Shown: positions 33,246-42,019 of the stretch, piece by piece
Position numbering within the stretch: the first letter of the stretch is position 1
Layout of the letters: every line of letters begins with the position of its first letter
DNA from: Candidatus Avelusimicrobium bubulum
GTDB lineage: Bacteria; Elusimicrobiota; Elusimicrobia; Elusimicrobiales; Elusimicrobiaceae
Direction of reading: 5' to 3'
Assembly: GCA_902798835.1 (NCBI GenBank)
Contig: CADBYN010000005.1
Coordinates: forward strand, 1-49,905
Length of the DNA stretch: 49,905 nt
The notes under the pieces: generated by a model
Database searches by the model: none
Told to the model about the DNA's origin: nothing
What the model saw: the letters and a program-made list of their open reading frames with translations, nothing else
Position numbers and translations under genes: made by a program

Positions 33246-33734
33246 ATGGAAATAAATAACTTCGATTTGCGCCCCTACGGTGTCAATCCGGCCAAAGGCC
33301 GCGACTATGAAAGCATTATGTACGTGTTTGCCCTGATATACAATAGGTTGCAAACCCGGGTGGATGCTTATTTTGCCGCGTGCGGACTATCGGCGGTGCA
33401 ATTTAATTTGCTCATGCTGGCTGCTTATCAAAACAAAGGCCAGGGAATCAGCCAAGTGCAAGCCGCTACGCACTTAATTGCTTCGGCTAGCAATATTACT
33501 AAACTGGTGGAGAAATCCGTCCAAGAGAAATTGCTTACCCGCCAAACCAATCCCAACAGCCGCCGGGAGAATATCATTTGTATTACCAAAAAGGGCCAGG
33601 CGCTTATTGATAAAGTATGGCCGGGGTATGACCGGCTCATGCGCAGCCTGACGGGGAAAATTCCTGCTAAAAACCGCCCGCAGATGGAACAGATTTTAAA
33701 AAATTGGTTTGTCGCACTACAAGAGGAGAAATAA
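33246..33734 (+). CDS. MarR-family transcriptional regulator
   Basis: This 162-residue winged-helix regulator has the MarR fold: an N-terminal dimer helix, a helix-turn-helix at about 70-105 (SQVQAATHLIASASNITKLVEKSVQEKLL), and a wing with NPNSRRENIICITKKGQAL. It is the first gene of a five-gene lipid operon, and a 22-bp palindrome overlaps its own promoter, so autorepression is likely. MarR proteins commonly respond to small phenolic, fatty-acyl or lipid ligands; the ligand here is unknown. The ATG has no ribosome site. Confidence 0.9.
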   Translation: MEINNFDLRPYGVNPAKGRDYESIMYVFALIYNRLQTRVDAYFAACGLSAVQFNLLMLAAYQNKGQGISQVQAATHLIASASNITKLVEKSVQEKLLTRQTNPNSRRENIICITKKGQALIDKVWPGYDRLMRSLTGKIPAKNRPQMEQILKNWFVALQEEK

Positions 33735-33735
33735 T

Positions 33736-36700
33736 ATGTTGTCTTTAATCAAAACTTTTTTCAATCGTTCATTTTTTGCACTATTTTGTACGCAATATTT
33801 AGGTGCATTTAACGATAATTTTTTCCGTACCGCCATGGCTACGTTTATCACGTACAAGGTGACCACCATTTCAACCGGTCATAAATCGGTGATTGTATCA
33901 CTGGCGGTGGCGTTGTTTATGTTGCCGTTTTTCTTATTCTCGGCGTTAGCGGGGGAATTGGCGGATAAATTTCGCAAAGATATTCTTATTAAAGCCACTA
34001 AAGTATTGGAAGTAATTATTGTGCTTTTGGCCGCGGTGGGTTTTTTAACTACCAACGTACCGATGCTACTGGGGGTATTGTTTTTGATGGGGACGCAATC
34101 TTCGTTTTTCGGCCCGGTCAAATACAGTATTTTGCCCGATATTTTGAAGGAAAATCAGCTCATTGCCGGCAACGGTATCATTGAGGCGGGCACGTATGCA
34201 GCGATTTTGCAGGGCACTATTTTTGGAGGGATTATCATTGCCGCCAACGAATTTTTGCTCCCGGGTATTATGTTGGCCGTGGCGATAGTAGGGGTAGGGA
34301 GCAGCTTGTTAATTCCGGCGCAAAAACCGGCCAATGCGGCGTTAAAAGTGGATACAAATTTCCTGCGTAGTACGTGGAAAAACATGAAGTTTGCCAAGCA
34401 AGATCATGATATTTTCTTGTGTATTTTGGGGATCTCTTGGTTTTGGTTGTTAGGTACAGCGCTCGTGGCGCAAATGCCCTCGTTAGCACATGATATTTTA
34501 AACGGTACGCCGGGATTGTTCACATTCTTACTCACGCTATTTTCTTGCGGAATTGGGGTAGGCTCGTTACTATGTCAATTTTTGGTTAAGGGTGAAATTA
34601 CCAGCAAATATGTGCCGATCAGCGCCCTGGTGATGACATTATTCTTGGCTGATTTGGCGTGTGCTACCTCGGGGTATGTAACCTCTGCTACGGCGGTAGA
34701 TTACAAAGCGTTTTTACTCACGTTTGCGGGCAAGCGTATCACGCTGGATTTGCTTGGGTTTGCCGTGTGCGGCGGACTTTATATTGTGCCGCTTAACGCG
34801 ATGCTCCAAGCGTTAGCCGGCGAAGATGTACGCTCGCGCGTGATTGCCACTAACAACATCATTAACGCACTTTTCATGGTGATGGGCAGTGGGTTTTGCG
34901 CGCTTTTATTGGCAATGCATTTCACGATTCCGACGGTATTTAGCGTTATTGCCTTTGCCAACGCCTTGGCGGCCGTATACATTTGCGGATTGTTGCCGCA
35001 TCACATTGTCCGCATGATTTTAACGCGCGTGTTAAATTTTGTTTATGGCGTAAAAGTAAACGGACTGGAACATTGGAAAAATCTTAAAGGTAATGTGCTC
35101 ATTATCGCCAACCATACTTCGTTTTTGGATGCGGCGTTATTGTGGGTATATTTGCCGGATAATTTATATTTTGCCATTGATACCTATGTCAGCCAAAAGT
35201 GGTGGGTACGTCCGTTTTTGCACTTGGTAAAATATTTCCCGATTGACCCCACTAACCCGATGGCTGTAAAATCGATTATTGAGGAAGTGAAAAGCGGTAA
35301 GCGGGTGGTCATCTTCCCCGAAGGGCGCATTACAACTACGGGCGGGCTGATGAAGATTTACCCCGGCCCCGCGCTGATTGCCGATAAGAGCGATGCGCAG
35401 CTATTGCCGGTTTATTTGGAAGGGAGCCAGTACTCGGTATTTTCACGTTTTGGCAGTCAGTTTAAAACGCGTCCGCATAGCAAAATCACCATTACTATCC
35501 AAGCCCCGACCCAGTTAAACATAGATGAATCTATTCACGGGAAAGCACGTCGTTTAGCGGCGTCACGCGCCGTATATGATTTGATGGTAAAGATGAAATA
35601 CGAAGCGGGCGATATTGAAGAGACGCTCTTTGATTCGCTTTTGGACACGATGGATTTAGTGGGCCGCAATAAACGGGCCATTAACGATGTGACGCGTCAT
35701 CCGCTTACGTACGGACAATTTGTTACGGCCGCTTTTGTATTGGGTAAACAAATTGCCAAAGAGCAAACATCGGGCGAAATGACAGGGTTGTTGATGCCCA
35801 ATATGACGGCCAGTGCCGTAGCGTTTTTTGGGATGCGTGCGTTTAACATTACGCCGTGTATGCTCAATTTTTCCACCGGTGTAAAAAACATGTTGGCCTG
35901 TTGCAAAGCCGCTAAAATTTCTACGGTGGTAACCTCCAAACTTTTCTTGCGGCAAGGGGGACTGCAAGAAACGGCCCACGCACTCAAACAGGCGGGCCTC
36001 AAATTGATTTACTTGGAAGATCTTAAAAAGCAAATCACGCTTTGGGATAAATTAGTGGGGTGGGCGGCCTCGTATTTTCCGCGCCGCTACTACAAATTAA
36101 TTCGCGGAAATGTAACTTCCAAAGATCCGGCTGTAGTGCTTTTTACGTCCGGCAGCGAGGGCACTCCCAAAGGGGTGGTGTTAACGCACGAAAATATCCA
36201 GGCCAACCGCTTGCAACTACTTAGTGTACTTGATTTGGGTGTCAAAGACCGCATGTTCAACGCCATGCCGATTTTCCACTCGTTTGGCTTAACGGGCGGG
36301 ATGCTGCTGCCGCTACTGAGCGGAGTACCGGTATTTTTCTATCCGTCCCCGTTGCATTACCGCGTAGTGCCGGAGATGATTTATAACCGCAATGCCACGA
36401 TTGTTTTTGGTACGGATACGTTTTTTAACGGATATGCCAAAATGGCGCACCCGTATGATTTTTACTCGGTGCGTTTGGCGGTAGTAGGGGCGGAAAAATT
36501 AAAGGAAGAGACTATCCGCAAATACTATGATCAATTCGGCCTGCGCATTATGGAAGGATATGGCGCTACGGAAACTTCCCCGGTGATGGCGGTGGATACG
36601 CCCATGTATTTCAAGCGCGGCAGTGTGGGGCGTTTCTTGCCGGGCATTGAATACAAATTGGAGCAAATCCCCGGCGTAGAGGAAGGGGGAAAATTATGGG

Positions 36701-37143
36701 TGAAAGGCGCCAACATTATGGCGGGTTACTTGCGCGAAAGTAACCCCGGCGTCATAGAGCCGCCGCAAGACGGCTGGTATGATACCGGCGACATTGTGCG
36801 CGTGGATGAGGATGGATTCGTATTTATTTTGGGCCGCGCCAAACGCTTTGCCAAAATTGCGGGCGAGATGATTTCTCTTACAGCCGTGGAAATGGAAATC
36901 AACGCGTTGTGGCCCGGCAAAATGAATGCAGTGGTAAACATCCCGGACGAGAAAAAGGGCGAACAACTTGTACTGTTTACCACGCAGCCGGATGCAGACC
37001 GCTCGGCGCTGATAACTAATTTTAAAGAAAAGGGACTGAGTGAATTGGCCGTGCCCAAAACCATTCGCGTAGTGGACGAAATCCCGCTGATGGGTACGGG
37101 TAAAGTGGATTACGTCAAACTCAAAGAGATGGCACTATCCTAA
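33736..37143 (+). CDS. aas: LplT-PlsC-acyl-ACP synthetase fusion (Aas-like lysophospholipid recycling enzyme)
   Basis: This 1135-residue three-domain protein combines the parts of lysophospholipid uptake and repair. Residues 1-420 form an MFS carrier like LplT (QYLGAFNDNFFRTAMATFI at the start). Residues 435-620 form a PlsC acyltransferase with the NHTSFLDA motif (His460) and FPEGRITTTG. Residues 640-1135 form an AMP-binding acyl-ACP synthetase with FTSGSEGTPKGV (about 803-814), EGYGATETSPVM and WYDTGDIVRVDEDGF. In E. coli LplT and Aas are separate. The predicted cycle is flipping of lysophospholipid inward, activation of a fatty acid, and re-acylation. The ATG at 33736 has GAGGAG upstream; an earlier in-frame start at 33709 lies within the MarR gene. 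Confidence 0.92.
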   Translation: MLSLIKTFFNRSFFALFCTQYLGAFNDNFFRTAMATFITYKVTTISTGHKSVIVSLAVALFMLPFFLFSALAGELADKFRKDILIKATKVLEVIIVLLAAVGFLTTNVPMLLGVLFLMGTQSSFFGPVKYSILPDILKENQLIAGNGIIEAGTYAAILQGTIFGGIIIAANEFLLPGIMLAVAIVGVGSSLLIPAQKPANAALKVDTNFLRSTWKNMKFAKQDHDIFLCILGISWFWLLGTALVAQMPSLAHDILNGTPGLFTFLLTLFSCGIGVGSLLCQFLVKGEITSKYVPISALVMTLFLADLACATSGYVTSATAVDYKAFLLTFAGKRITLDLLGFAVCGGLYIVPLNAMLQALAGEDVRSRVIATNNIINALFMVMGSGFCALLLAMHFTIPTVFSVIAFANALAAVYICGLLPHHIVRMILTRVLNFVYGVKVNGLEHWKNLKGNVLIIANHTSFLDAALLWVYLPDNLYFAIDTYVSQKWWVRPFLHLVKYFPIDPTNPMAVKSIIEEVKSGKRVVIFPEGRITTTGGLMKIYPGPALIADKSDAQLLPVYLEGSQYSVFSRFGSQFKTRPHSKITITIQAPTQLNIDESIHGKARRLAASRAVYDLMVKMKYEAGDIEETLFDSLLDTMDLVGRNKRAINDVTRHPLTYGQFVTAAFVLGKQIAKEQTSGEMTGLLMPNMTASAVAFFGMRAFNITPCMLNFSTGVKNMLACCKAAKISTVVTSKLFLRQGGLQETAHALKQAGLKLIYLEDLKKQITLWDKLVGWAASYFPRRYYKLIRGNVTSKDPAVVLFTSGSEGTPKGVVLTHENIQANRLQLLSVLDLGVKDRMFNAMPIFHSFGLTGGMLLPLLSGVPVFFYPSPLHYRVVPEMIYNRNATIVFGTDTFFNGYAKMAHPYDFYSVRLAVVGAEKLKEETIRKYYDQFGLRIMEGYGATETSPVMAVDTPMYFKRGSVGRFLPGIEYKLEQIPGVEEGGKLWVKGANIMAGYLRESNPGVIEPPQDGWYDTGDIVRVDEDGFVFILGRAKRFAKIAGEMISLTAVEMEINALWPGKMNAVVNIPDEKKGEQLVLFTTQPDADRSALITNFKEKGLSELAVPKTIRVVDEIPLMGTGKVDYVKLKEMALS

Positions 37144-38303
37144 TGAACTTACTAAAAAAATATTGGTACGCCGGATTTATTACGCTCATTACGCAGGTTT
37201 ATTTCCGTAAAATTTCTCTATACGGAAAAGAAAATATTCCCGCGTGCGGTCCGGTGCTTTTTATAGGGCTTCATAAAAACGGTGCGGTGGACGGGTTTGT
37301 ATATCATCGTGCACTATCGCCGGTAACATTTATGCTGGCTGCGCAGTTGCGGCGCAATCTTATTGTGCGTTTATTCTTTGACGGCATAGAAGTCACACGC
37401 GATAAAGATAAGGGTATCCATAGCAACATTGCCGCCCTGAAAAAATGTATTTCATTTTTGGAAAATAACGGACGCTTGTTTGTGTTCCCCGAAGGAACCA
37501 GCACGCTGGGGCCGGCACATTTACCGTTTAAAGAAGGCGCCGCCATTTTGGCTTCGCGCTTTGATTTTTCAAAGGGAGAGAAGCTCACAGTCGTTCCCTG
37601 TGCTGTTTTTTACGACGATCCCACGCGCTTGGGCGGAAAAGTAGAAGTGGTGGCGGGCAAACCGCTTGTGTTTACGCAGCCGATAGATCGCCGCGAAATC
37701 CACCGGGCCTTTACGCAAGCACTCGAGAAAATCAGCCCGGATTATACATCTGCCGAGCAACAACGTATTACCCAACAGGCCGCAGCGCTGCTTTGCTTAT
37801 ATGGGGATACGCCGTATCATACGTTCTTGCGCAAAATTCACGAAGATAACGCGTGCTATCAAGCCGCGGCAGATACGTTGGCCCAGTTTTCCACAAAACA
37901 GATGTGGTATTACAAAGGCGTGGCGGTTTTTCCGCGCAGCGTACTCAACAGTTTGTGGACATGGCTGATTACCGCCCCGTTTGTTGGTTATGCGTTTTTG
38001 TGGAATTTGTTACCCATCCTGGTCGGTGGGTATGCTTCCAAAAAATTTGCCGATGAGAGCAACGTAATTTCCCTGTGGAAGATAATTCCATCGTTTACGT
38101 TGTGGCTGCTGCTGACGGTAGTTGAACTCATCGTGCTGCCGCGGTTGACGGTTTTATCGTTGGCAGTATCTCTCTTGGGATTTATGATTTACGGCGCGTG
38201 GAAAAAGCATACAGTTAGTTTACACAACTATTTGCGTGCGCCTAAAGAGATGAAAAAATTTAATCAGTTGCGTCAGGAACTTTATGAAAAAATTATTCAC
38301 TAA
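37143..38303 (+). CDS. PlsC-like lysophospholipid acyltransferase with membrane tail
   Basis: This 386-residue protein has an acyltransferase domain at about 25-210 and two to three hydrophobic segments at about 280-375. The acyl-acceptor block is LHKNGAVDGFVYH, with five residues between His and Asp where PlsC enzymes usually have four. The phosphate-binding block FVFPEGTSTLGPAHLPFKEGAAILA is standard. It is probably a glycerolipid or glycolipid acyltransferase. The ATG shares one base with the previous stop (TAATG), and the next gene overlaps by 20 bases, so translation is coupled. Confidence 0.85.
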   Translation: MNLLKKYWYAGFITLITQVYFRKISLYGKENIPACGPVLFIGLHKNGAVDGFVYHRALSPVTFMLAAQLRRNLIVRLFFDGIEVTRDKDKGIHSNIAALKKCISFLENNGRLFVFPEGTSTLGPAHLPFKEGAAILASRFDFSKGEKLTVVPCAVFYDDPTRLGGKVEVVAGKPLVFTQPIDRREIHRAFTQALEKISPDYTSAEQQRITQQAAALLCLYGDTPYHTFLRKIHEDNACYQAAADTLAQFSTKQMWYYKGVAVFPRSVLNSLWTWLITAPFVGYAFLWNLLPILVGGYASKKFADESNVISLWKIIPSFTLWLLLTVVELIVLPRLTVLSLAVSLLGFMIYGAWKKHTVSLHNYLRAPKEMKKFNQLRQELYEKIIH

Positions 38304-39123
38304 TCTTTTACCGCACGAGATTTTATTTAATCTGTTTCTGCTCATTACTGCCGGGCGGTTGTGGTGGATGACGGGGTTTACGGGCAGCAGTATCGTATAC
38401 ACGCTTCTGCCGATAATGTTGATTATTTACGCGTATGTGTTCCGCGCAAAACTGAAATGGCGGTTGGTGATTTATTTTGTCGTGATGAATTTGCTCTTTG
38501 CCAGTTTGGGGTATATCTCGCCGATGATTAATCCGGGCGGAAAAGTGGATGCGATGTTGCAGCATTGGGATGAGGTACTTATCGGCGGAAATTTATCGGT
38601 GTGGATTGCCCCGTATATGAGTTACTGGATGACGGAGATTTTAGCGGTCTGTTATATGCTTTTTATGATCCAACTGCCCGTGGCGTGTGTGTATTATTTA
38701 TTTCAGGCCCCTAAAACCGCCAAAGGTTTTTACGTGGGGATGTTTAGTTTGTATGCGGTTGGATATATGGGCTATTTACTCGTTCCGGCGGTAGGGCCTT
38801 ATTTGGCCATGGCAGATACGTTCGGCGGGCCGATACAGGCCGGGCCGGTGATGGATTTTTTGCACTATATGTATCCCAAAGGAACTAATTATACTGACGT
38901 ATTTCCCAGTTTGCATTGTGCGGTATCCACGTTTATTTTGCTCTTTGATTGCAAGCATCATAAAATACGTTTTTGGGGATATTTGCTGCCCTGTGTGGGG
39001 TTGTGGATTTCCACGGTGTATTTGCGTTATCACTATACGGTAGATTGCATTGCCGGGTTTATTTTGGCAATCAGCATGTTTTACTTTGCGGAATTTTACA
39101 TGAAGCATTTGGAGGAGAAATAG
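38284..39123 (+). CDS. PAP2-family membrane phosphatase
   Basis: This 279-residue protein has about six membrane segments and the PAP2 motifs FPSLHCAVS (PSxH) and YLRYHYTVDCIAG (with the catalytic HxxxD). The first KxxxxxxRP motif is not obvious, as in PAP2 proteins of the inositol phosphorylceramide synthase type. It could remove phosphate from phosphatidate, or act as a head-group transferase. It overlaps the acyltransferase gene by 20 bases and precedes the dikinase by one base, so it belongs to the lipid operon. Confidence 0.88.
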   Translation: MKKLFTNLLPHEILFNLFLLITAGRLWWMTGFTGSSIVYTLLPIMLIIYAYVFRAKLKWRLVIYFVVMNLLFASLGYISPMINPGGKVDAMLQHWDEVLIGGNLSVWIAPYMSYWMTEILAVCYMLFMIQLPVACVYYLFQAPKTAKGFYVGMFSLYAVGYMGYLLVPAVGPYLAMADTFGGPIQAGPVMDFLHYMYPKGTNYTDVFPSLHCAVSTFILLFDCKHHKIRFWGYLLPCVGLWISTVYLRYHYTVDCIAGFILAISMFYFAEFYMKHLEEK

Positions 39124-39124
39124 G

Positions 39125-41632
39125 ATGAAAGATATTTTATTATTTACTGACGAACAAGCTCAAAATATTTCCTTTAGCGGGGGAAAGGGTGCCAACCTAT
39201 CCAAAATGACGCGTGGCGGTTTCCCCGTGCCGCAAGGGTTTATTGTAACGGCGCAGGCGTATACGCGTTTTATTGAACAGGCCGATTTTTTAGATAAAGA
39301 AATCGCCCGGTTTGATTATGCACACCCGCAACATTTAATCAAACAAACCCAAGTGCTTAAAAAGAAATTAACTGCGCTTGATTTGCCAAACTCCCTGCGC
39401 AAAGAAATCCGCCAAGCGCTGCGCAAATTCAAAAACGTGAAAGCATTTTCAGTGCGTTCTTCTTCCACGATGGAAGATTTATCCGGCGCAGCGTTTGCCG
39501 GGCAGCATGACACATTTTTAAATTGCGTGGGCGAAAAAGACATTGCTGATAAAATCAAACAATGCTTTCTTTCCCTCTGGCATGACCGCGCGGTGGCCTA
39601 TCGCCACAAACAGGGCTTTGATCAACACACTACCATGGCTGTCGTAGTGCAACAAATGGTCCACGCGGATACGGCCGGGGTGGGGTTTTCCATTAACCCG
39701 GTGAGCGGCAACGTGCAGGAAATTTTAATCAACGCTAACTACGGGCTGGGCGAGTCGGTTGTAAGCGGGGAAAGCACCGTGGACCAATTTATTGTCAGCA
39801 AGAAAGACGGAAAAATTGTGCAACGTGCCGTAGCGCAAAAAGAGGAGAAAATTATCTTGCTTGCCCGCGGTACAAAAACCGTTCGTTTGTCCGGTAAAGA
39901 AGCGCTAAAACCCTGCTTGAGCGATGCGCAAATCAAGCAAGTAGCGCACCTCAACAAGCAAGTAGAAAAGCATTACGGTTTTCCGCAAGATATTGAGTGG
40001 GCTTTTCAAGGACGCAAATTATTTTTGCTGCAAGCCCGGCCCATTACCACGCTGCCCGCGCGTTGGACGCGTGACGAATCGGCCGAGCGTTACCCCACGG
40101 TCATTACGCCTTTTACGTGGGATTTTGTAGAGAAAGCGTTTCATATTTCGCTCAATCATTCCTTTCGTTTAATGGGCCTTCCGCCCTTTGAAGGCAAGTG
40201 GTTTGCCATGTTTGACAATTACATCTACGGCAACCAAAACGCCGTGTGGTTGTACATGGGGCAAACCCCGGTACAGATTACCAGCCTGGATGACTTGCGC
40301 GGCAAGATCGGCTTTTTGAAAGACCGCTTTGCTTACGTGCAAGAACTGCCGGTAAAGTGGACGCGCAATTTAGATATTTATTTGCTAGGCGTGGGCGCGC
40401 TGATGGCGGAAGATTTGTCTAAAAAAGATATCCGCGGCGTGTGGGAGTATATTTTGCGCGTGGCCGAGTTGGGCACGAATTACTTCCGCCCCAACATTGC
40501 CATTTCCATCACGCAAGCACTTTTATACAAGATGTTTCTGTATTTCATTACGTTGGCAGTCGGCGAAAAAGAAGCCAAACGTTTGTTCCCGTTGTTAATT
40601 GCCACGACGGAAACAAAAACCAATTTGGTCAACAGCGAACTCTATGGCCTGGCGCAACTGGCCAAAGAAGATAGCGCACTAAAGGGCTTGCTCACCAAAA
40701 CGCCGTCTAAAGAAATCATCCGCAAGCAACAACTCAAAAAATTTCCGGCGTTTGAAAAAGCGTTTGATAACTTCTTAAAAATGCACGGTCACCGCGAAAC
40801 GGATTTTGATTACTATATTCCTACGTGGGTGGAAGCACCGTGGGTGGTGCTGGATAATTTGAAGCTGATTATCACGACGCCGCAAACCAAAACGCCGCTC
40901 GAAAAAGAGTACGAAGTCAAAATCGCCAACCAAGAAGCGCAAGCGCAGTTGTTTGCCAAACTGCCGCAAGATTTGCATTTTTTCTACTATGAAATGTTGC
41001 GTTTGGTGCGCGCATATACGTCGCTAGATGACATTGAGCACTACCAAACTACGCGCCTGACGTTGCCGATTCGCAAAGGAACTTTAGCCATGGGGCAACT
41101 GCTTAAGAAAGCAAATATCGTCAAAGATCCGTACGATGTGTTTTTCTGCCACATGGATAGTTTGCGGCAATTTGTGGAGGGAAAACTCTCCAAAGAGAAA
41201 CTGGCCCGCGTCATTGCTACCGAGAAAGCCGCGTACCAAAAAAATAAAGCGCGCACGCCCGCGTGGGATTTACAAGCTGCGCAAGACACAAAGAAAAAAG
41301 CAGATGCCTCTACCTTGTGCGGACTGGCCGGAAGTCCGGGCGTAGCCGAAGGAAACGTGTTTGTGGTGCGCTCCACGCAGGATTTTGCCAAATTCCCTAA
41401 AAATGCGGTGCTGGTGGCCCGTACGACCAACCCGGCTTGGACGCCACTTTTCTACAACGCCTGTGCGCTGATTACCGAGAGCGGCGGTCCCTTATCGCAC
41501 GGGGCCGTTACCGCGCGTGAGATGAAATTACCGGCGGTGATGTCAGTGCGCGACGTGCTCAAAACACTTCGCAACGGGCAGAAAGTGCGCGTGAACGGAA
41601 GTAAAGGGATCGTAGAAATTTTGAAAAAGTAA
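39125..41632 (+). CDS. PEP-synthase/rifampin-phosphotransferase-like dikinase
   Basis: This 835-residue protein has an N-terminal PPDK-type ATP-grasp domain (about 1-310: FSGGKGANLSKMTRGGFPVPQGF, SVRSSSTMEDLSGAAFAGQHDT, QDIEWAFQGRKLFLLQARPI). A long middle domain (about 320-735) follows, then a C-terminal swivelling domain with GGPLSHGAVTARE, in which His792 is the phospho-carrier. The length and the lack of a TIM-barrel PEP/pyruvate domain fit rifampin-phosphotransferase-like enzymes better than PEP synthase. Those enzymes use ATP to phosphorylate a hydroxyl, releasing AMP and phosphate. The middle domain decides the substrate and I cannot name it. In this operon a lipid or acylated molecule is a reasonable guess. 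Confidence 0.82.
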   Translation: MKDILLFTDEQAQNISFSGGKGANLSKMTRGGFPVPQGFIVTAQAYTRFIEQADFLDKEIARFDYAHPQHLIKQTQVLKKKLTALDLPNSLRKEIRQALRKFKNVKAFSVRSSSTMEDLSGAAFAGQHDTFLNCVGEKDIADKIKQCFLSLWHDRAVAYRHKQGFDQHTTMAVVVQQMVHADTAGVGFSINPVSGNVQEILINANYGLGESVVSGESTVDQFIVSKKDGKIVQRAVAQKEEKIILLARGTKTVRLSGKEALKPCLSDAQIKQVAHLNKQVEKHYGFPQDIEWAFQGRKLFLLQARPITTLPARWTRDESAERYPTVITPFTWDFVEKAFHISLNHSFRLMGLPPFEGKWFAMFDNYIYGNQNAVWLYMGQTPVQITSLDDLRGKIGFLKDRFAYVQELPVKWTRNLDIYLLGVGALMAEDLSKKDIRGVWEYILRVAELGTNYFRPNIAISITQALLYKMFLYFITLAVGEKEAKRLFPLLIATTETKTNLVNSELYGLAQLAKEDSALKGLLTKTPSKEIIRKQQLKKFPAFEKAFDNFLKMHGHRETDFDYYIPTWVEAPWVVLDNLKLIITTPQTKTPLEKEYEVKIANQEAQAQLFAKLPQDLHFFYYEMLRLVRAYTSLDDIEHYQTTRLTLPIRKGTLAMGQLLKKANIVKDPYDVFFCHMDSLRQFVEGKLSKEKLARVIATEKAAYQKNKARTPAWDLQAAQDTKKKADASTLCGLAGSPGVAEGNVFVVRSTQDFAKFPKNAVLVARTTNPAWTPLFYNACALITESGGPLSHGAVTAREMKLPAVMSVRDVLKTLRNGQKVRVNGSKGIVEILKK

Positions 41633-41752
41633 GGGCGCCAGAGCGTGCAACCAGAACACCTTGCCAACCCAAAATCCCGATGTGACACCAAGCAGTTGGT
41701 GTGATTCGCCTTCCAAAAAATTAAAGTCCAAAAGCGAGCAGGGTTTTCAACG

Positions 41753-41859
41753 AAAAAAGCCCTAATTCTAGGCGTGAGTTTGTGTAGTATACTGTGCGCA
41801 GCGGCGCGGTAGCGCCGAGGTATTCAAGCAAACGAACAACGACGAAGTAGGGCTTTTTT
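41753..41859. repeat. 107-bp element with 12-bp perfect inverted ends; possible structured RNA, terminator or MITE-like remnant
   Basis: AAAAAAGCCCTA (41753-41764) and TAGGGCTTTTTT (41848-41859) are perfect inverted repeats, 83 bases apart. Inside lies a hairpin CGGCGC GGTA GCGCCG (41802-41817), and ATAC/GTAT could pair around it. On either strand it would form a closed stem followed by T6, so it may end both the lipid operon (+) and tRNA-Ser (-). The rest of the gap (41633-41752) holds only a small hairpin (ACACCAA GCAG TTGGTGT, 41685-41702). Confidence 0.6.
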
Positions 41860-41872
41860 ATAAGAAAACCTT

Positions 41873-41959
41873 CGGAAGGGGAGGGATTCGAACCCTCGAT
41901 AGAGTTGCCCCTATATCAGTTTTCAAGACTGACGCCTTAAACCACTCGGCCACCCTTCC
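41873..41959 (-). tRNA. tRNA-Ser (TGA)
   Basis: An 87-base tRNA with a long variable arm on the minus strand: acceptor GGAAGGG / CCCTTCC, D-arm GGCCGAGTGGTTTAAGGC, anticodon loop with TGA, a class II variable arm, and T-arm GAGGG TTCGAAT CCCTC. The discriminator is G and CCA is not encoded. Confidence 0.95.
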
Positions 41960-42019
41960 CTTCTTCTATTTTATTATTTTTGCAAGTAAATTGGCTAGAG
42001 GTGCCCATAGCGGCGCAAA

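Noticed and set aside
39125-41632. True phosphoenolpyruvate synthase
   Set aside because: The PEP/pyruvate-binding TIM barrel that should follow the His domain is absent; the His domain is at the C-terminus, as in rifampin-phosphotransferase-like enzymes.
41770-41800. Possible dif-like XerC/XerD site (GTATACT next to TGTGCGCA)
   Set aside because: Only one half resembles a dif arm, the spacing is wrong, and the region is better explained by the inverted-repeat element.
41753-41859. Signal recognition particle RNA or 6S RNA
   Set aside because: The size is similar to small SRP RNA, but the conserved GGAAGCAG-type apical loop is absent and no 6S-like central bubble is evident.
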